Of a stretch of 64,000 nt of DNA, positions 1 to 8,904 are shown in pieces. The notes under the pieces are model-generated. The model was not told the DNA's origin, did not search any database, and worked only from the letters and a program-made list of their open reading frames with translations. The position numbers and the translations under genes were made by a program. The first letter of the stretch is position 1. The number at the start of each line of letters is the position of its first letter. Origin of the DNA: Hyphomicrobiales bacterium (GTDB taxonomy: Bacteria > Pseudomonadota > Alphaproteobacteria > Rhizobiales > Rhizobiaceae); the NCBI GenBank assembly GCA_900472295.1, contig UCIA01000001.1, positions 23,348-87,347 of the forward strand, in the 5' to 3' direction.

Positions 1-125
1 AAGGGGGGAGATTGGCAGCTGCTGCGCCGAGCCTCTTTTCCTATCGTTGGGAATTGGCGAAAGCGCTCGCGACATCTGATCTCCCCCCTTGAGGGGGAGA
101 TGGCCGGCAGGCCAGAGGGGGGTGT
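1..125. repeat. Palindromic intergenic repeat at left edge
   Basis: The first 12 bases (AAGGGGGGAGAT) are the exact reverse complement of bases 79-90. They are followed by a second G-rich palindromic segment containing TTGAGGGGGAGATGGCCGG. This resembles the dispersed palindromic intergenic elements seen in Mesorhizobium genomes (recall, not searched). No credible gene occupies bases 1-188, so the neighbouring gene on the left lies outside the window. Confidence 0.6.
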
Positions 126-188
126 CTCGCGCAGACCTTTCCATCCTGCATCCCGCTCAGAGCACACCGTTCCGCACGGTCTCGCCTC

Positions 189-1343
189 ATGACCCCGCGT
201 TTCGACAAGCTCGGCGTGGTCATCGCCGCGATTGTTGCTTATGCGGCGTTCCTCGCCCCGTTCGCTACTTTCCGCGCCAACCGCATCGTGCCGGGCGAGG
301 CGCGGTCGATCCTCGAGGCGCTGACTGCGGCTCTCGGGCCGCTGCTGCTGGCGATCGTCATCGTGGCCGCAATCATTGCCTTGCTGAAGACGCCGCTTGT
401 CTTGCGCCTTGCGGCAAGCGTGGTGGCGCTCGCTGCCCTTGCCGTCCTGATCGGCGTCGCCGGCATTTTCCTGACGCCCACCGGCAACACCTTCGCCCGC
501 ATCTCACCGGCCTCGGGCTTCTGGCTACTGATCTTCGCCTTCACGCTGCTGCTCGCCGACGTGCTGACCAGGCTGAACCTGTCGCCTTTGGCCCGCGTCG
601 GCGTGCTCGTCATAGCGGCGCTCGCTATCGGCCTGCTGTTGGTATCCGGGCAGTGGGACAGCCTGTCGATCCTCAAGGAATATGCCAACCGCGCCGACAG
701 TTTCTGGGCTGAAGGCTCCAAGCACATCACGCTGGCGCTGGGCTCGCTGGCGGCGGCGGTGGTCGTCGGCCTGCCGCTCGGCATCCTGTGCCACCGCGTC
801 GAACGGTTGCGGGCCGGCGTTCTCAATGTGCTCAACATCGTCCAGACCATTCCCTCGATCGCACTGTTCGGCCTGCTGATCGCGCCGCTCGGCTGGATCG
901 CCGCGCATGTCCCGGTTGCCGCAGCGCTCGGGATCAGAGGCATCGGCACCGCGCCCGCTTTCGTGGCGTTGTTCCTCTATTCGCTGCTGCCGGTGGTGGC
1001 CAACACCGTGGTCGGGCTTGCCGGCGTACCCCGCGCGGCCAACGATGCCGCGCGCGGCATGGGCATGACCGACCGCCAGCGCCTGTTCGGCGTCGAGTTT
1101 CCACTGGCATTCCCGGTCATCCTCACCGGCATTCGCATCGTGCTGGTGCAGAATATCGGCCTTGCCACCATCGCCGCACTCATCGGCGGTGGCGGCTTTG
1201 GCGTCTTCGTGTTCCAGGGCGTCGGCCAGACGGCGATGGACCTCGTGCTGCTCGGCGCCGTGCCGACGGTGGCGCTGGCCTTTGCCGCAGCCATCATCCT
1301 CGACGCAGTGATCGAAATGACCGCCACTAGATCAGAGAGATAG
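189..1343 (+). CDS. yehY: Osmoprotectant ABC transporter permease, YehY type
   Basis: Inner-membrane permease of an ABC importer for glycine-betaine-like osmoprotectants. The 384-residue length matches E. coli YehY (about 385). The N-terminal 160 residues carry extra hydrophobic segments typical of YehY. The transporter core follows from about residue 170, with the EAA-type cytoplasmic loop (ARGMGMTDRQRLFGVE) near residues 287-302, which docks the ATPase. Gene order permease-ATPase-permease matches yehYXW. The yehZ/osmF-like binding protein, expected just upstream, is not present. The ATG start has no strong Shine-Dalgarno. A palindromic repeat begins at the stop codon. Confidence 0.85.
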   Translation: MTPRFDKLGVVIAAIVAYAAFLAPFATFRANRIVPGEARSILEALTAALGPLLLAIVIVAAIIALLKTPLVLRLAASVVALAALAVLIGVAGIFLTPTGNTFARISPASGFWLLIFAFTLLLADVLTRLNLSPLARVGVLVIAALAIGLLLVSGQWDSLSILKEYANRADSFWAEGSKHITLALGSLAAAVVVGLPLGILCHRVERLRAGVLNVLNIVQTIPSIALFGLLIAPLGWIAAHVPVAAALGIRGIGTAPAFVALFLYSLLPVVANTVVGLAGVPRAANDAARGMGMTDRQRLFGVEFPLAFPVILTGIRIVLVQNIGLATIAALIGGGGFGVFVFQGVGQTAMDLVLLGAVPTVALAFAAAIILDAVIEMTATRSER

Positions 1344-1392
1344 AGCATGATGTCGTCCGAAAACCGCTTCACACTTTTCGGCATCATGCTCT
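1342..1392. repeat. Palindromic repeat with AAAAGTG-GCGGTTTT core, inside operon
   Basis: AGAGCATGATG at 1342-1352 pairs exactly with CATCATGCTCT at 1382-1392. An inner inverted pair CCGAAAA / TTTTCGG lies at 1357-1363 and 1375-1381. Read on the minus strand the loop contains AAAAGTGTGAAGCGGTTTT, a core shared with two other repeats in this window. It fills almost the whole gap between the first permease gene and the ATPase gene, so it would be transcribed as a hairpin. Confidence 0.75.
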
Positions 1393-1412
1393 GGGCGCAG
1401 GGTTGAAACGGC

Positions 1413-2351
1413 ATGATCGAGATCGAAGGCATTACCAAGCGCTACGACGCAACAACCGTGGTCGACGACGTGTCGATGGTCATCGAGCCGCGCACGGTTT
1501 GCGTCATCGTCGGCACCTCCGGCTCCGGCAAGACGACGCTGCTCAGAATGATCAACCGGCTGGTCGAACCGACCGCCGGCGTGATCAAGCTCGACGGCAA
1601 CGACAACCGCTCGCTGCCGGGCTATGAGCTGCGCCGCAGCATCGGCTACGCCATCCAGGGCCACGGCCTGTTCCCGCACCGCACCGTGGCGCAGAACATC
1701 GCCACCGTGCCGGTGCTGCTCGGCTGGGACAGCGCCCGTATCAAGTCCCGCGTCGCCGAACTGATGACACTCTACCAGCTCGACCCAGAGGCCTATGGTC
1801 CGCGCTATCCGCACGAACTGTCCGGCGGCCAGCAGCAGCGCGTCGGCGTCGCCCGCGCGCTCGCCGCCGAGCCCAACGTGCTTCTGATGGACGAACCGTT
1901 CGGAGCGCTCGACCCGATCATCCGCACCAAGGCGCAGGAAGATTTGCTGACGATCCAGAAGCGCTTCGGCACCACCATCATCCTCGTCACCCATGACATG
2001 GAAGAGGCCGTGCATATGGGAGACAAGATTGCCGTCATGGATGCCGGCAAGCTGGTGCAATACGCCAAGCCGGAAGAGATTCTGGCGCGGCCGGCGAACG
2101 CCTTCGTCGAAACCCTGGTCGGCGCCAGCGAGAAGCCGTTCCGGCTGTTGTCGCTCGGCCGCGTGCGCGACGCCGTGGAGAAGGGGACCGCCGAAGGCGA
2201 GGCGATCCCCGGCGACGCCAGCCAGCGCGATGCGCTCGCCGAGCTCCTGTGGTCGGGCCGGCCGGCGCTGCCGGTCAAGGACGAAGACGGCAAGCCGCTT
2301 GGCCGCGTCACGGTCGACGGGCTGGTAAAGCGCGCGGCGAGGCCGGCATGA
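1413..2351 (+). CDS. yehX: Osmoprotectant ABC transporter ATP-binding protein, YehX type
   Basis: Cytoplasmic ATPase that powers the osmoprotectant importer. Walker A GTSGSGKTT is at residues 34-42. The Q-loop lies in YAIQGHGLFPHRTV, the signature LSGGQQQRVGVARAL is near residues 136-150, and Walker B LLMDEPFGALDP is near 157-168. The C-terminal part after about residue 240 is short and could hold a CBS-like remnant, as in OpuCA/YehX homologues. Length 312 against about 308 for E. coli YehX. The stop overlaps the next start as ATGA, which suggests translational coupling. Confidence 0.88.
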   Translation: MIEIEGITKRYDATTVVDDVSMVIEPRTVCVIVGTSGSGKTTLLRMINRLVEPTAGVIKLDGNDNRSLPGYELRRSIGYAIQGHGLFPHRTVAQNIATVPVLLGWDSARIKSRVAELMTLYQLDPEAYGPRYPHELSGGQQQRVGVARALAAEPNVLLMDEPFGALDPIIRTKAQEDLLTIQKRFGTTIILVTHDMEEAVHMGDKIAVMDAGKLVQYAKPEEILARPANAFVETLVGASEKPFRLLSLGRVRDAVEKGTAEGEAIPGDASQRDALAELLWSGRPALPVKDEDGKPLGRVTVDGLVKRAARPA

Positions 2352-3115
2352 AAGAGGCCGGTGTAAAAGCTTGGCTGCCTTCGCTGCTCAGGCTTGCCTT
2401 GGTGGTGGCGCTCGTTGCCTTCGTCACCAATCCCGGCTGGTTCGAGCCGCTGTTGAAGCCGCTGACGGAAAACAATGCGCCGGCGATCTACAATCAGGGC
2501 AGCTTGCTGACGCTGACGCTGCTGCATCTCAGGACCGTGCTGATCGCCACGGTGGCCGCCACCGTCGTCGCGATCTCGCTCGCCATTCTGGTCACCAGGC
2601 CGGCCGGCGCCGAGTTCCTGCCGCTGTCGCGCAGCTTGGTCAATATCGGCCAGACCTTTCCGCCGGTTGCGGTGCTGGCGCTCGCCGTGCCCGCCGTCGG
2701 TTTCGGCGAGAAGCCGACGCTGATTGCGCTGTTCCTCTACGGCCTGCTGCCGATCTTCGAGAACGCGCTGACAGGCCTCACGACACTGCCCGGCAACATC
2801 ATGGAGGCCGCGCGCGGCGCCGGCATGACCGGCTGGCAAAGGCTGATCAAGGTTGAATTGCCGCTCAGCGCGCCGATTATCCTGGGCGGTATCAGGCTGT
2901 CGGTGGTGATCAGCCTCGCCACCGCCACCATCGGCTCGACGGTTGCCGCCAAGACGCTGGGTGAGGTGATCATCGCCGGCCTGTTGTCGAACAATCTCGC
3001 TTTCGTGCTGCAAGGCGGCCTGATCGTCGCCGCCCTTGCCGTCCTGATCTATGACGGCCTGTCGGCCATCGAGCGCTACACCGCACGCCGCATGGGGCAA
3101 GAGACCGGCCACTGA
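2348..3115 (+). CDS. yehW: Osmoprotectant ABC transporter permease, YehW type
   Basis: Second inner-membrane permease of the importer, 255 residues. The EAA loop (AARGAGMTGWQRLIKVELPL) is clear in the middle of the protein. The reading frame stays open 33 codons further upstream, but that stretch is Arg/Gly-rich and overlaps the ATPase gene. The ATG overlapping the upstream TGA by four bases is therefore the better start. It ends the operon. No obvious terminator hairpin follows, and the next 261 bases hold no gene. Confidence 0.87.
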   Translation: MKEAGVKAWLPSLLRLALVVALVAFVTNPGWFEPLLKPLTENNAPAIYNQGSLLTLTLLHLRTVLIATVAATVVAISLAILVTRPAGAEFLPLSRSLVNIGQTFPPVAVLALAVPAVGFGEKPTLIALFLYGLLPIFENALTGLTTLPGNIMEAARGAGMTGWQRLIKVELPLSAPIILGGIRLSVVISLATATIGSTVAAKTLGEVIIAGLLSNNLAFVLQGGLIVAALAVLIYDGLSAIERYTARRMGQETGH

Positions 3116-3248
3116 CCCTGCGCCGGACTGCGCGCCACGACCGACTGCCGCAACGTCATTTCAATCGATCTAATAGCAAGGCATCGCCGACCGGAATGTT
3201 CTGGCCTAAACCTTTTGGCTGAAAGCCGGGCAAAAACCGAACAATATC

Positions 3249-3277
3249 TTGACGTTCCCAGCCCTGTTTCGCATACA
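3249..3277 (+). promoter_or_regulatory. Possible hppA promoter
   Basis: TTGACG at 3249-3254 is followed 17 bases later by CATACA at 3272-3277. The -35 element is good for an alphaproteobacterial housekeeping promoter and the -10 is only moderate. It lies about 100 bases upstream of hppA, in the only intergenic stretch that could carry its promoter. Confidence 0.3.
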
Positions 3278-3376
3278 CCGCTGCGAAGGACGGATTCCGC
3301 CTAGGCTTTATCCGCTCCCCGCACCAACGGCCCAGGGAGGGGTTCTTTTGGGCCATCAATCGAGGAAAATTCGGCA

Positions 3377-5518
3377 ATGACCATCATTTTCGCCGTCATC
3401 GCCTGCGGCTTGCTTTCAATACTCTACGCCATCTGGGCGACGCGATCGGTCCTCGCGGCCGATCAGGGCAATGCACGCATGCAGGAAATCTCCGCCGCCA
3501 TCCGCGAAGGCGCGCAAGCCTATCTGGCGCGCCAGTACACCACCATCGCCATTGTCGGCGTGGTCGTGCTTGTGCTCGCCTGGTGGCTGCTCTCGATCAC
3601 CGCCGCTGTCGGCTTCCTGATCGGCGCCGTGCTCTCGGGCGCGGCCGGCTTCATCGGCATGCACGTCTCGGTGCGCGCCAATGTGCGCACCGCGCAGGCG
3701 GCATCGAACAGCCTGGCCGCCGGTCTCGACATCGCCTTCAAATCGGGCGCCATCACCGGCATGCTGGTGGCCGGCCTCGCGCTGCTCGGCGTCTCCATCT
3801 ACTACTACATCCTGACCGGCCCGATGGGCCTGCAGCCCAATGACCGTATCGTCATCGACGCGCTGGTTTCGCTCGGCTTCGGCGCTTCGCTGATTTCGAT
3901 CTTCGCACGTCTCGGCGGTGGCATCTTCACCAAGGGCGCCGACGTCGGCGGCGATCTCGTCGGCAAGGTCGAAGCCGGTATCCCGGAAGACGATCCGCGC
4001 AACCCGGCCACCATCGCCGACAATGTCGGTGACAATGTCGGCGACTGCGCCGGCATGGCCGCCGACCTGTTCGAAACCTATGCGGTGACCGTCGTCGCCA
4101 CCATGGTTCTGGCCGCCATCTTCTTCGGCGGCACCGCCGCTCTGGGTGCGGCGATGCTCTATCCGCTCGCCATCTGCGGTGCCTGCATCCTGACCTCGAT
4201 CGTCGGCACCTTCTTCGTCAAGCTCGGTTCCAACGGCTCGATCATGGGCGCTCTCTACAAAGGCCTCATCGTCACTGGCCTGCTGTCGATCGTCGGCCTC
4301 GGTGTCGCTACCTCGGCAACCGTCGGCTGGGGCGAGGTCGGCACCGTTGCCGGCATGACCATTATCGGCAAGAACCTGTTCATCTGCGGCCTGATCGGCC
4401 TGGTGGTGACCGGTCTCATCGTGGTGATTACCGAATACTACACCGGCACCAACAAGCGCCCGGTGAACTCGATCGCCCAGGCCTCGGTGACGGGTCACGG
4501 CACCAACGTCATCCAGGGCCTCGCGGTATCGCTGGAATCGACGGCACTGCCGGCAATCGTCATCGTCGGCGGTATCATCTCGACCTACCAGCTCGCCGGC
4601 TTGTTCGGTACGGCGATCGCGGTCACCACCATGCTCGGCCTTGCCGGCATGATCGTGGCGCTCGACGCCTTCGGCCCGGTCACCGACAATGCCGGCGGCA
4701 TTGCCGAAATGGCCGGCCTGCCCAAGGAAGTGCGCCACTCCACCGATGCGCTCGACGCGGTCGGCAACACCACCAAGGCGGTGACCAAGGGCTATGCCAT
4801 CGGTTCGGCCGGCCTCGGCGCGCTGGTGCTGTTTGCGGCCTATTCGAACGATCTGAAGTTCTTTGCCGCCAATGGCGACAAATATCCGTACTTCCAGGGC
4901 ATGGGCGAGGTCTCCTTCGACCTCTCCAACCCATACGTCGTCGCCGGCCTGATCTTCGGCGGCCTCATCCCGTATCTGTTCGGCGGCATCGCCATGACGG
5001 CCGTCGGCCGCGCGGCGGGCGCCATCGTCGAGGAGGTGCGCAAGCAGTTCCGCGAGGATCCGGGCATCATGGCCGGCACTTCCAAGCCGAACTATGCGCG
5101 CGCTGTCGACCTGCTGACCAAGGCGGCGATCCGGGAAATGATCATCCCCTCGCTGCTGCCGGTGTTGGCGCCGCTCGTCGTCTATTTCGGCGTGCTGCTG
5201 ATATCTGGCTCGAAGGCGTCCGCCTTTGCCGCCCTTGGCGCCTCGCTGCTCGGCGTCATCGTCAACGGCCTGTTCGTTGCCATCTCGATGACTTCGGGCG
5301 GCGGTGCCTGGGACAATGCCAAGAAGTCGTTCGAGGACGGTTTTGTCGACAAGGACGGCGTCAAGCATCTCAAGGGCTCCGAAGCGCACAAGGCTTCTGT
5401 CACCGGCGACACCGTCGGCGATCCCTACAAGGACACCGCCGGCCCGGCGGTCAACCCGGCGATCAAGATCACCAACATCGTAGCACTGTTGCTGCTGGCC
5501 GTGCTCGCGCACGGCTGA
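3377..5518 (+). CDS. hppA: K+-independent proton-translocating membrane pyrophosphatase
   Basis: Integral-membrane enzyme that couples hydrolysis of pyrophosphate to proton pumping. Length 713 with about 16 hydrophobic segments, usual for the family. The substrate and Mg-binding motifs are intact: [13 protein letters not shown] with [20 protein letters not shown] following, and the distal [17 protein letters not shown]. The segment [16 protein letters not shown] has Lys and Thr at the two positions that are Ala and Gly in K+-dependent enzymes, which assigns it to the K+-independent class. It stands alone and ends at a strong terminator. Start ATG follows a GAGGAAAA ribosome site. Confidence 0.96.
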   Translation: MTIIFAVIACGLLSILYAIWATRSVLAADQGNARMQEISAAIREGAQAYLARQYTTIAIVGVVVLVLAWWLLSITAAVGFLIGAVLSGAAGFIGMHVSVRANVRTAQAASNSLAAGLDIAFKSGAITGMLVAGLALLGVSIYYYILTGPMGLQPNDRIVIDALVSLGFGASLISIFARLGGGIFTKGADVGGDLVGKVEAGIPEDDPRNPATIADNVGDNVGDCAGMAADLFETYAVTVVATMVLAAIFFGGTAALGAAMLYPLAICGACILTSIVGTFFVKLGSNGSIMGALYKGLIVTGLLSIVGLGVATSATVGWGEVGTVAGMTIIGKNLFICGLIGLVVTGLIVVITEYYTGTNKRPVNSIAQASVTGHGTNVIQGLAVSLESTALPAIVIVGGIISTYQLAGLFGTAIAVTTMLGLAGMIVALDAFGPVTDNAGGIAEMAGLPKEVRHSTDALDAVGNTTKAVTKGYAIGSAGLGALVLFAAYSNDLKFFAANGDKYPYFQGMGEVSFDLSNPYVVAGLIFGGLIPYLFGGIAMTAVGRAAGAIVEEVRKQFREDPGIMAGTSKPNYARAVDLLTKAAIREMIIPSLLPVLAPLVVYFGVLLISGSKASAFAALGASLLGVIVNGLFVAISMTSGGGAWDNAKKSFEDGFVDKDGVKHLKGSEAHKASVTGDTVGDPYKDTAGPAVNPAIKITNIVALLLLAVLAHG

Positions 5519-5542
5519 GGTAAACGCCACTGGCTCATGAAG

Positions 5543-5574
5543 AACCCGCGGGAGCGATCCCGCGGGTTTTTGTT
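5543..5574. terminator. Terminator after hppA
   Basis: A perfect 11-bp stem, AACCCGCGGGA / TCCCGCGGGTT, with a GCGA tetraloop is followed by a T-rich tail. It sits between convergent genes and may serve both strands. Confidence 0.85.
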
Positions 5575-5604
5575 TGGGGTGCTGATTGAGCCGGGAAGGC
5601 CGGT

Positions 5605-6603
5605 TCAATCCTCATCCGGCCGGGTGCCGGCATCGCTGCGCTTGACGTAGCGATCGAGCAATTCGCTTACGTCGGGCTCGCGTTCAGGCATTGGCGCCAG
5701 GCCACGCACCCGGCGCAGCCTGTCGACGAAAGCGCCTCGCTTGTGCTTGCGGCGGAAGGCGCGGGCGCGGCTATGGATGCCGAACGCCGCCATCAGCCTG
5801 CGCCTGATATAGCTTGACGCGGCCAGGCGCACGGGTTCGTGTGCACCGCCCAGGATTCTCACACGCAAGGCGTCCGGTGCCCGCATGGCATCCAGGAGCT
5901 CCTTCTGTTCCTGCGCGCTGTCGTCGAGATAGGAACCTTTGCGCATACCGGAATGCAGTTTGATCACCGTCAGGTGCGGCATCGTCGCGATTACCGCCCG
6001 CTTGCGCCATGCCCGAAACAGCCAGTCCTGCGAGCTTTCGCAAAAACACTGGCTGGCAGCCCGCCAGGGCCCCAGCAGGTCGAACGAAGCCCGGCGGAAC
6101 ATTTGCGCGGAGCCAAATGCTTCCGTCGTCACCGGGTCGTAGAAACCATCCTTGCCGGACCCGAAGATCGATGTGCCGGGATCGCCAGCCGCCGGCGAGG
6201 GTTGAATGACGGCGCCGCGCGCCAGTACCACGTCGGCGCCTGTCGCATCGATCCAGCCGGTCATCGCCGCCAGATGGTCGGGAAACCACAGATCGTCATG
6301 ATTGAGCACGGCGACGAAGCGGCCACGCGCCCTGGCAAAGCCGATGTTGTTAGGCCCGGACTGTTCGCCGAAATTGACGGGAAGATCGATGTAGGCGATG
6401 CGGGGATCGCGAAATTCGGCGATGACAGCCGCCGTGTCCGGCCTGCAATCGTCGCCGATGACCAGGGCTTCCCAGTCCTGCAATGTCTGGCGCATGACGC
6501 TGGTCAGTGCTTGTCGCAGTGCCGCGGGCCGGTTGTGGGTCGCGATCACAACGGAGACCAGCGGCTCGCCACCGGCTTGATCGCGCTGCCCGGATGCTTC
6601 CAC
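5605..6603 (-). CDS. Family 2 glycosyltransferase
   Basis: Probable cytoplasmic sugar transferase with a GT-A fold. The N-terminus VSVVIATHNRPAALRQAL is the GT2 nucleotide-binding strand, and VLNHDDLWFPDHL carries the metal-binding acidic cluster. I chose the GTG that starts one base after the upstream gene's stop, giving 332 residues. The frame is open further upstream but would overlap the epimerase-like gene with Arg-rich, non-protein-like sequence. It is coupled to that gene, suggesting a shared role in making or decorating a surface glycan. The acceptor is unknown. Confidence 0.8.
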   Translation of the reverse strand: MEASGQRDQAGGEPLVSVVIATHNRPAALRQALTSVMRQTLQDWEALVIGDDCRPDTAAVIAEFRDPRIAYIDLPVNFGEQSGPNNIGFARARGRFVAVLNHDDLWFPDHLAAMTGWIDATGADVVLARGAVIQPSPAAGDPGTSIFGSGKDGFYDPVTTEAFGSAQMFRRASFDLLGPWRAASQCFCESSQDWLFRAWRKRAVIATMPHLTVIKLHSGMRKGSYLDDSAQEQKELLDAMRAPDALRVRILGGAHEPVRLAASSYIRRRLMAAFGIHSRARAFRRKHKRGAFVDRLRRVRGLAPMPEREPDVSELLDRYVKRSDAGTRPDED

Positions 6604-6604
6604 G

Positions 6605-7150
6605 CTACACCAGACTGTAGGGAATGTGCTCGGTGTCCGGCGGCAGGCGCCAGTGATCGGGCTGATCGTAGGCATAGCCTTTGTCGACGAGATTGAGCAG
6701 CACTGCCGTCTCGGCTCCAAGCGTGACGACGCCGTGCCATATGCCGGGCGGAATGATGACGATCGCCGGGCGCAACGGTCCGATGATCTTGTGCCAGACG
6801 GCGCCGAAGGTCGGCGACGCCTTGCGTCCGTCAAACAGCGAAACGCGAACGCTGCCGACGCAGCAGAACAGCCGGTCGGTCGTCACGGCGTGCGCATGCC
6901 AGCCCGTCACCGCGCCGGGATAGAGTGTACGCTGGAAGACCTGGCCGACCGGTTCGGAATCGAGCTCCCATTCCTCGCGGAAGATCTCGGTGAGATGGCC
7001 GGTGGAAGTTGCAACCGGCCTGATCTCCTTGACCTTAACGCCATCGATCGCCACCGGCTCGATGGGCATCCAGTCAGGCGTAACCACCTGGCCGTCGGCC
7101 GTTCCGGTCGCCATCCATCCCGTAGGTGTTGTCCGGGTTTTATCCTGCAC
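6605..7150 (-). CDS. RmlC-like cupin, dTDP-4-dehydrorhamnose 3,5-epimerase family
   Basis: Cupin-fold protein, 181 residues. The run from TEIFREEW through RTLYPGAVTGWHAHAVTTDR to KIIGPLRPAIVIIPPGIWHG resembles the RmlC/WxcM epimerase family, which acts on nucleotide-activated sugars. The chosen GTG is preceded by GGAGGGG six bases upstream, so it is better than the alternative upstream and internal starts. It is followed after one base by a GT2 gene, implying a two-gene operon for sugar supply and transfer. Whether it is a true 3,5-epimerase or a related sugar isomerase cannot be told from sequence alone. Confidence 0.7.
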   Translation of the reverse strand: MQDKTRTTPTGWMATGTADGQVVTPDWMPIEPVAIDGVKVKEIRPVATSTGHLTEIFREEWELDSEPVGQVFQRTLYPGAVTGWHAHAVTTDRLFCCVGSVRVSLFDGRKASPTFGAVWHKIIGPLRPAIVIIPPGIWHGVVTLGAETAVLLNLVDKGYAYDQPDHWRLPPDTEHIPYSLV

Positions 7151-7427
7151 GGTGCGCCCCTCCGCATGATGTCCCCATTGACCAGCTCGATCTGATACGA
7201 ATTTGACCGGTCTCTGGCAAGTATGCGTCAAGCTTCGCACTCGGTTTTGCACTCGCCGCAGTAGATGTTCTTGACATAATCACAGGGCCGCATTGCCCAA
7301 AACATCGTTCCGCCTTGCCCAAGCCCAAGCCATTCGCCTCCGTTAATAACCCGACCATTGGCCAGGGTATCGCAGATTGGCGCGGTATCCGGCTCGCCGT
7401 CGAAGCGATTGTGAGCAGGGAAAAGAC

Positions 7428-7889
7428 ATGGACATTTTTCTGATGACGGCCTCGCTTGCGCTGGCCGGAATTATTGCCGGCATCTACGTCTCGGGCGTAA
7501 TCCACGATTATCGCATCGATGATCTTACCGCCGGCCAGTACATGGCCATGCATCAGATGCGCGACAGGACGTTTACCCGCGTGATGCCGGTCGTCAGGTT
7601 GACGACGCTGCTGCTGATCGCGGCGATGGCGATGTTTGCGGCCGATCCCGGCCTGCCGCGCATCCTGACCATCGTCGCCGCGGCGCTGGTGGTGATCGAC
7701 ATCGGTTTCACCATTGGCCGTCAGGTGCCGCTCAACAAGCAGGTCCAGAGCTGGACGCCGGTGACCATTCCCGACGATTGGGCGCAGACGCGCGACCGCT
7801 GGGCGGCCAACCACAATCTGCGCCTCGTGCTTGGACTGGTTGAATACGGCTGCCTGTTTGCCGCGGTGGTCCTGACCTTGAGCCGATGA
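7428..7889 (+). CDS. DUF1772-like (anthrone oxygenase family) membrane protein
   Basis: Small integral-membrane protein of 153 residues with hydrophobic segments near residues 5-24, 55-75, 80-100 and 133-152. The segment VPLNKQVQSW followed by RDRWAANHNLR resembles the conserved N-x-W/H-N region of the DUF1772 family. Family members have no firmly known bacterial role. The start follows a weak AGGG. Its stop overlaps the next possible start as ATGA, so the two genes may be co-expressed. Confidence 0.65.
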   Translation: MDIFLMTASLALAGIIAGIYVSGVIHDYRIDDLTAGQYMAMHQMRDRTFTRVMPVVRLTTLLLIAAMAMFAADPGLPRILTIVAAALVVIDIGFTIGRQVPLNKQVQSWTPVTIPDDWAQTRDRWAANHNLRLVLGLVEYGCLFAAVVLTLSR

Positions 7890-8245
7890 TCCCGTTTTTG
7901 AGAAACGCCGCGCAAGCAAATCCGGAAGCGAGGAACCCCGTGGACTGGATCGACGTCATCAGTTGGAGCGACATGATCGGCTATGCCGGAACCGGCTTCA
8001 CCATCATGGCCTATTCGATGCGGCGCATGCTGTCGCTTCGCGTGGCGGCGGTGCTGAGCAGCGTCGCGCTTCTTGTCTACGCCGTTCTCACCGGTTCCGG
8101 GCCGATCATCGTCATGGAATTGATCCTGTTGCCGATCAACAGCTACCGGCTGATCGAGTTACTGCGACCGTCAGGTAACCTGGCAACCCTGCCGCGACGC
8201 CACGCAATGGTTACCTCCCGGGTCCAGAAAACACCTCATCGATAG
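7886..8245 (+). CDS. Small membrane protein of unknown function
   Basis: 119 residues with two or three hydrophobic stretches (MIGYAGTGFTIMAYSM, AAVLSSVALLVYAVLTG, IIVMELILLPINSY). The arrangement resembles small inner-membrane proteins of the YgjV type, but the match is weak. Two starts are possible. One is the ATG overlapping the previous stop; the other is a GTG at 7940 preceded by GAGGA at good distance, which would give about 101 residues. No function is assigned. Confidence 0.55.
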   Translation: MIPFLRNAAQANPEARNPVDWIDVISWSDMIGYAGTGFTIMAYSMRRMLSLRVAAVLSSVALLVYAVLTGSGPIIVMELILLPINSYRLIELLRPSGNLATLPRRHAMVTSRVQKTPHR

Positions 8246-8300
8246 TGCGCCTTGCGACGGGCCGCCCCAAAAACAGGAATGTCGAAACAGGAGTATTGCA

Positions 8301-8855
8301 ATGCTTCATCACGCTTCATTCAACGCCCGCGATCCGCAGGCTGTCGCGACCGTCCTTGCCGAAATGCTTGTCGCCACCGCGGTTCGCGCGCCGTCGCCGC
8401 CATTCCCGCAGGGCGCGTGGTTCGTCTGCCTCGGCGACGATTACGGCTCGCTGTTGGAAATCCTCCCTTGCGGTACGGTTCTGGACCAGAAAGCGCCGCT
8501 CGGCATCGGCTTCGATCCGAACATGCGCCTGCGCTCCGGTTCGCATGTGCTGCTGAGCACGCCCAACTCGACCGAAACCATCCAGGGCATCGCCGCCCGC
8601 ATGGGCTGGCACTGCGAGCTGGTCGATGCGCGCCTGTTCAAGGTTCTCAAAATCTGGGTCGAGCAAGAAACCCTCGTCGAATTCCTGACCCCCGAGATCG
8701 CGCCGCTCTACCGCGCGACATTCGGCTGGGGCGGCATGGCCACGCTCGACGTCAAGCTTCGCGATCTGGAAAGCCAGATGGCGGCTGCCATTGCTGCCAA
8801 GGCTGCGGTCCAGTCGGGCCATCGTGAAGAACTGGCCGATGCCGTAAGTTCGTGA
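8301..8855 (+). CDS. VOC/glyoxalase-like protein of unknown function
   Basis: 184 residues. The opening LHHASFNARDPQAVATVLAE and GSLLEILPCG resemble the beta-alpha-beta-beta-beta module of the vicinal oxygen chelate superfamily, where an early His and a later Glu bind metal. The second module is poorly recognisable, so substrate and activity are open. The ribosome site CAGGAG lies seven bases upstream of the ATG. It converges on the LysR gene with no clear terminator between them. Confidence 0.5.
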   Translation: MLHHASFNARDPQAVATVLAEMLVATAVRAPSPPFPQGAWFVCLGDDYGSLLEILPCGTVLDQKAPLGIGFDPNMRLRSGSHVLLSTPNSTETIQGIAARMGWHCELVDARLFKVLKIWVEQETLVEFLTPEIAPLYRATFGWGGMATLDVKLRDLESQMAAAIAAKAAVQSGHREELADAVSS

Positions 8856-8904
8856 AGCGCAGACAACAAGATGGCCGCAAGAGGATATCAAGCGGTGTTT
8901 GAGA

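Noticed and set aside
1805-3112. A 435-codon minus-strand frame over the yehX and yehW genes
   Set aside because: It is a shadow of the ABC ATPase and permease genes, with no recognisable domain.
3416-5608. A 730-codon open frame on the minus strand antisense to hppA
   Set aside because: Its translation is rich in Arg, Asp, Gln and His with no family features, as expected for the shadow of a GC-rich, codon-biased gene. hppA itself is unmistakable.
7271-7293. Promoter with perfect TTGACA before the DUF1772 gene
   Set aside because: No acceptable -10 hexamer lies 16-18 bases downstream.
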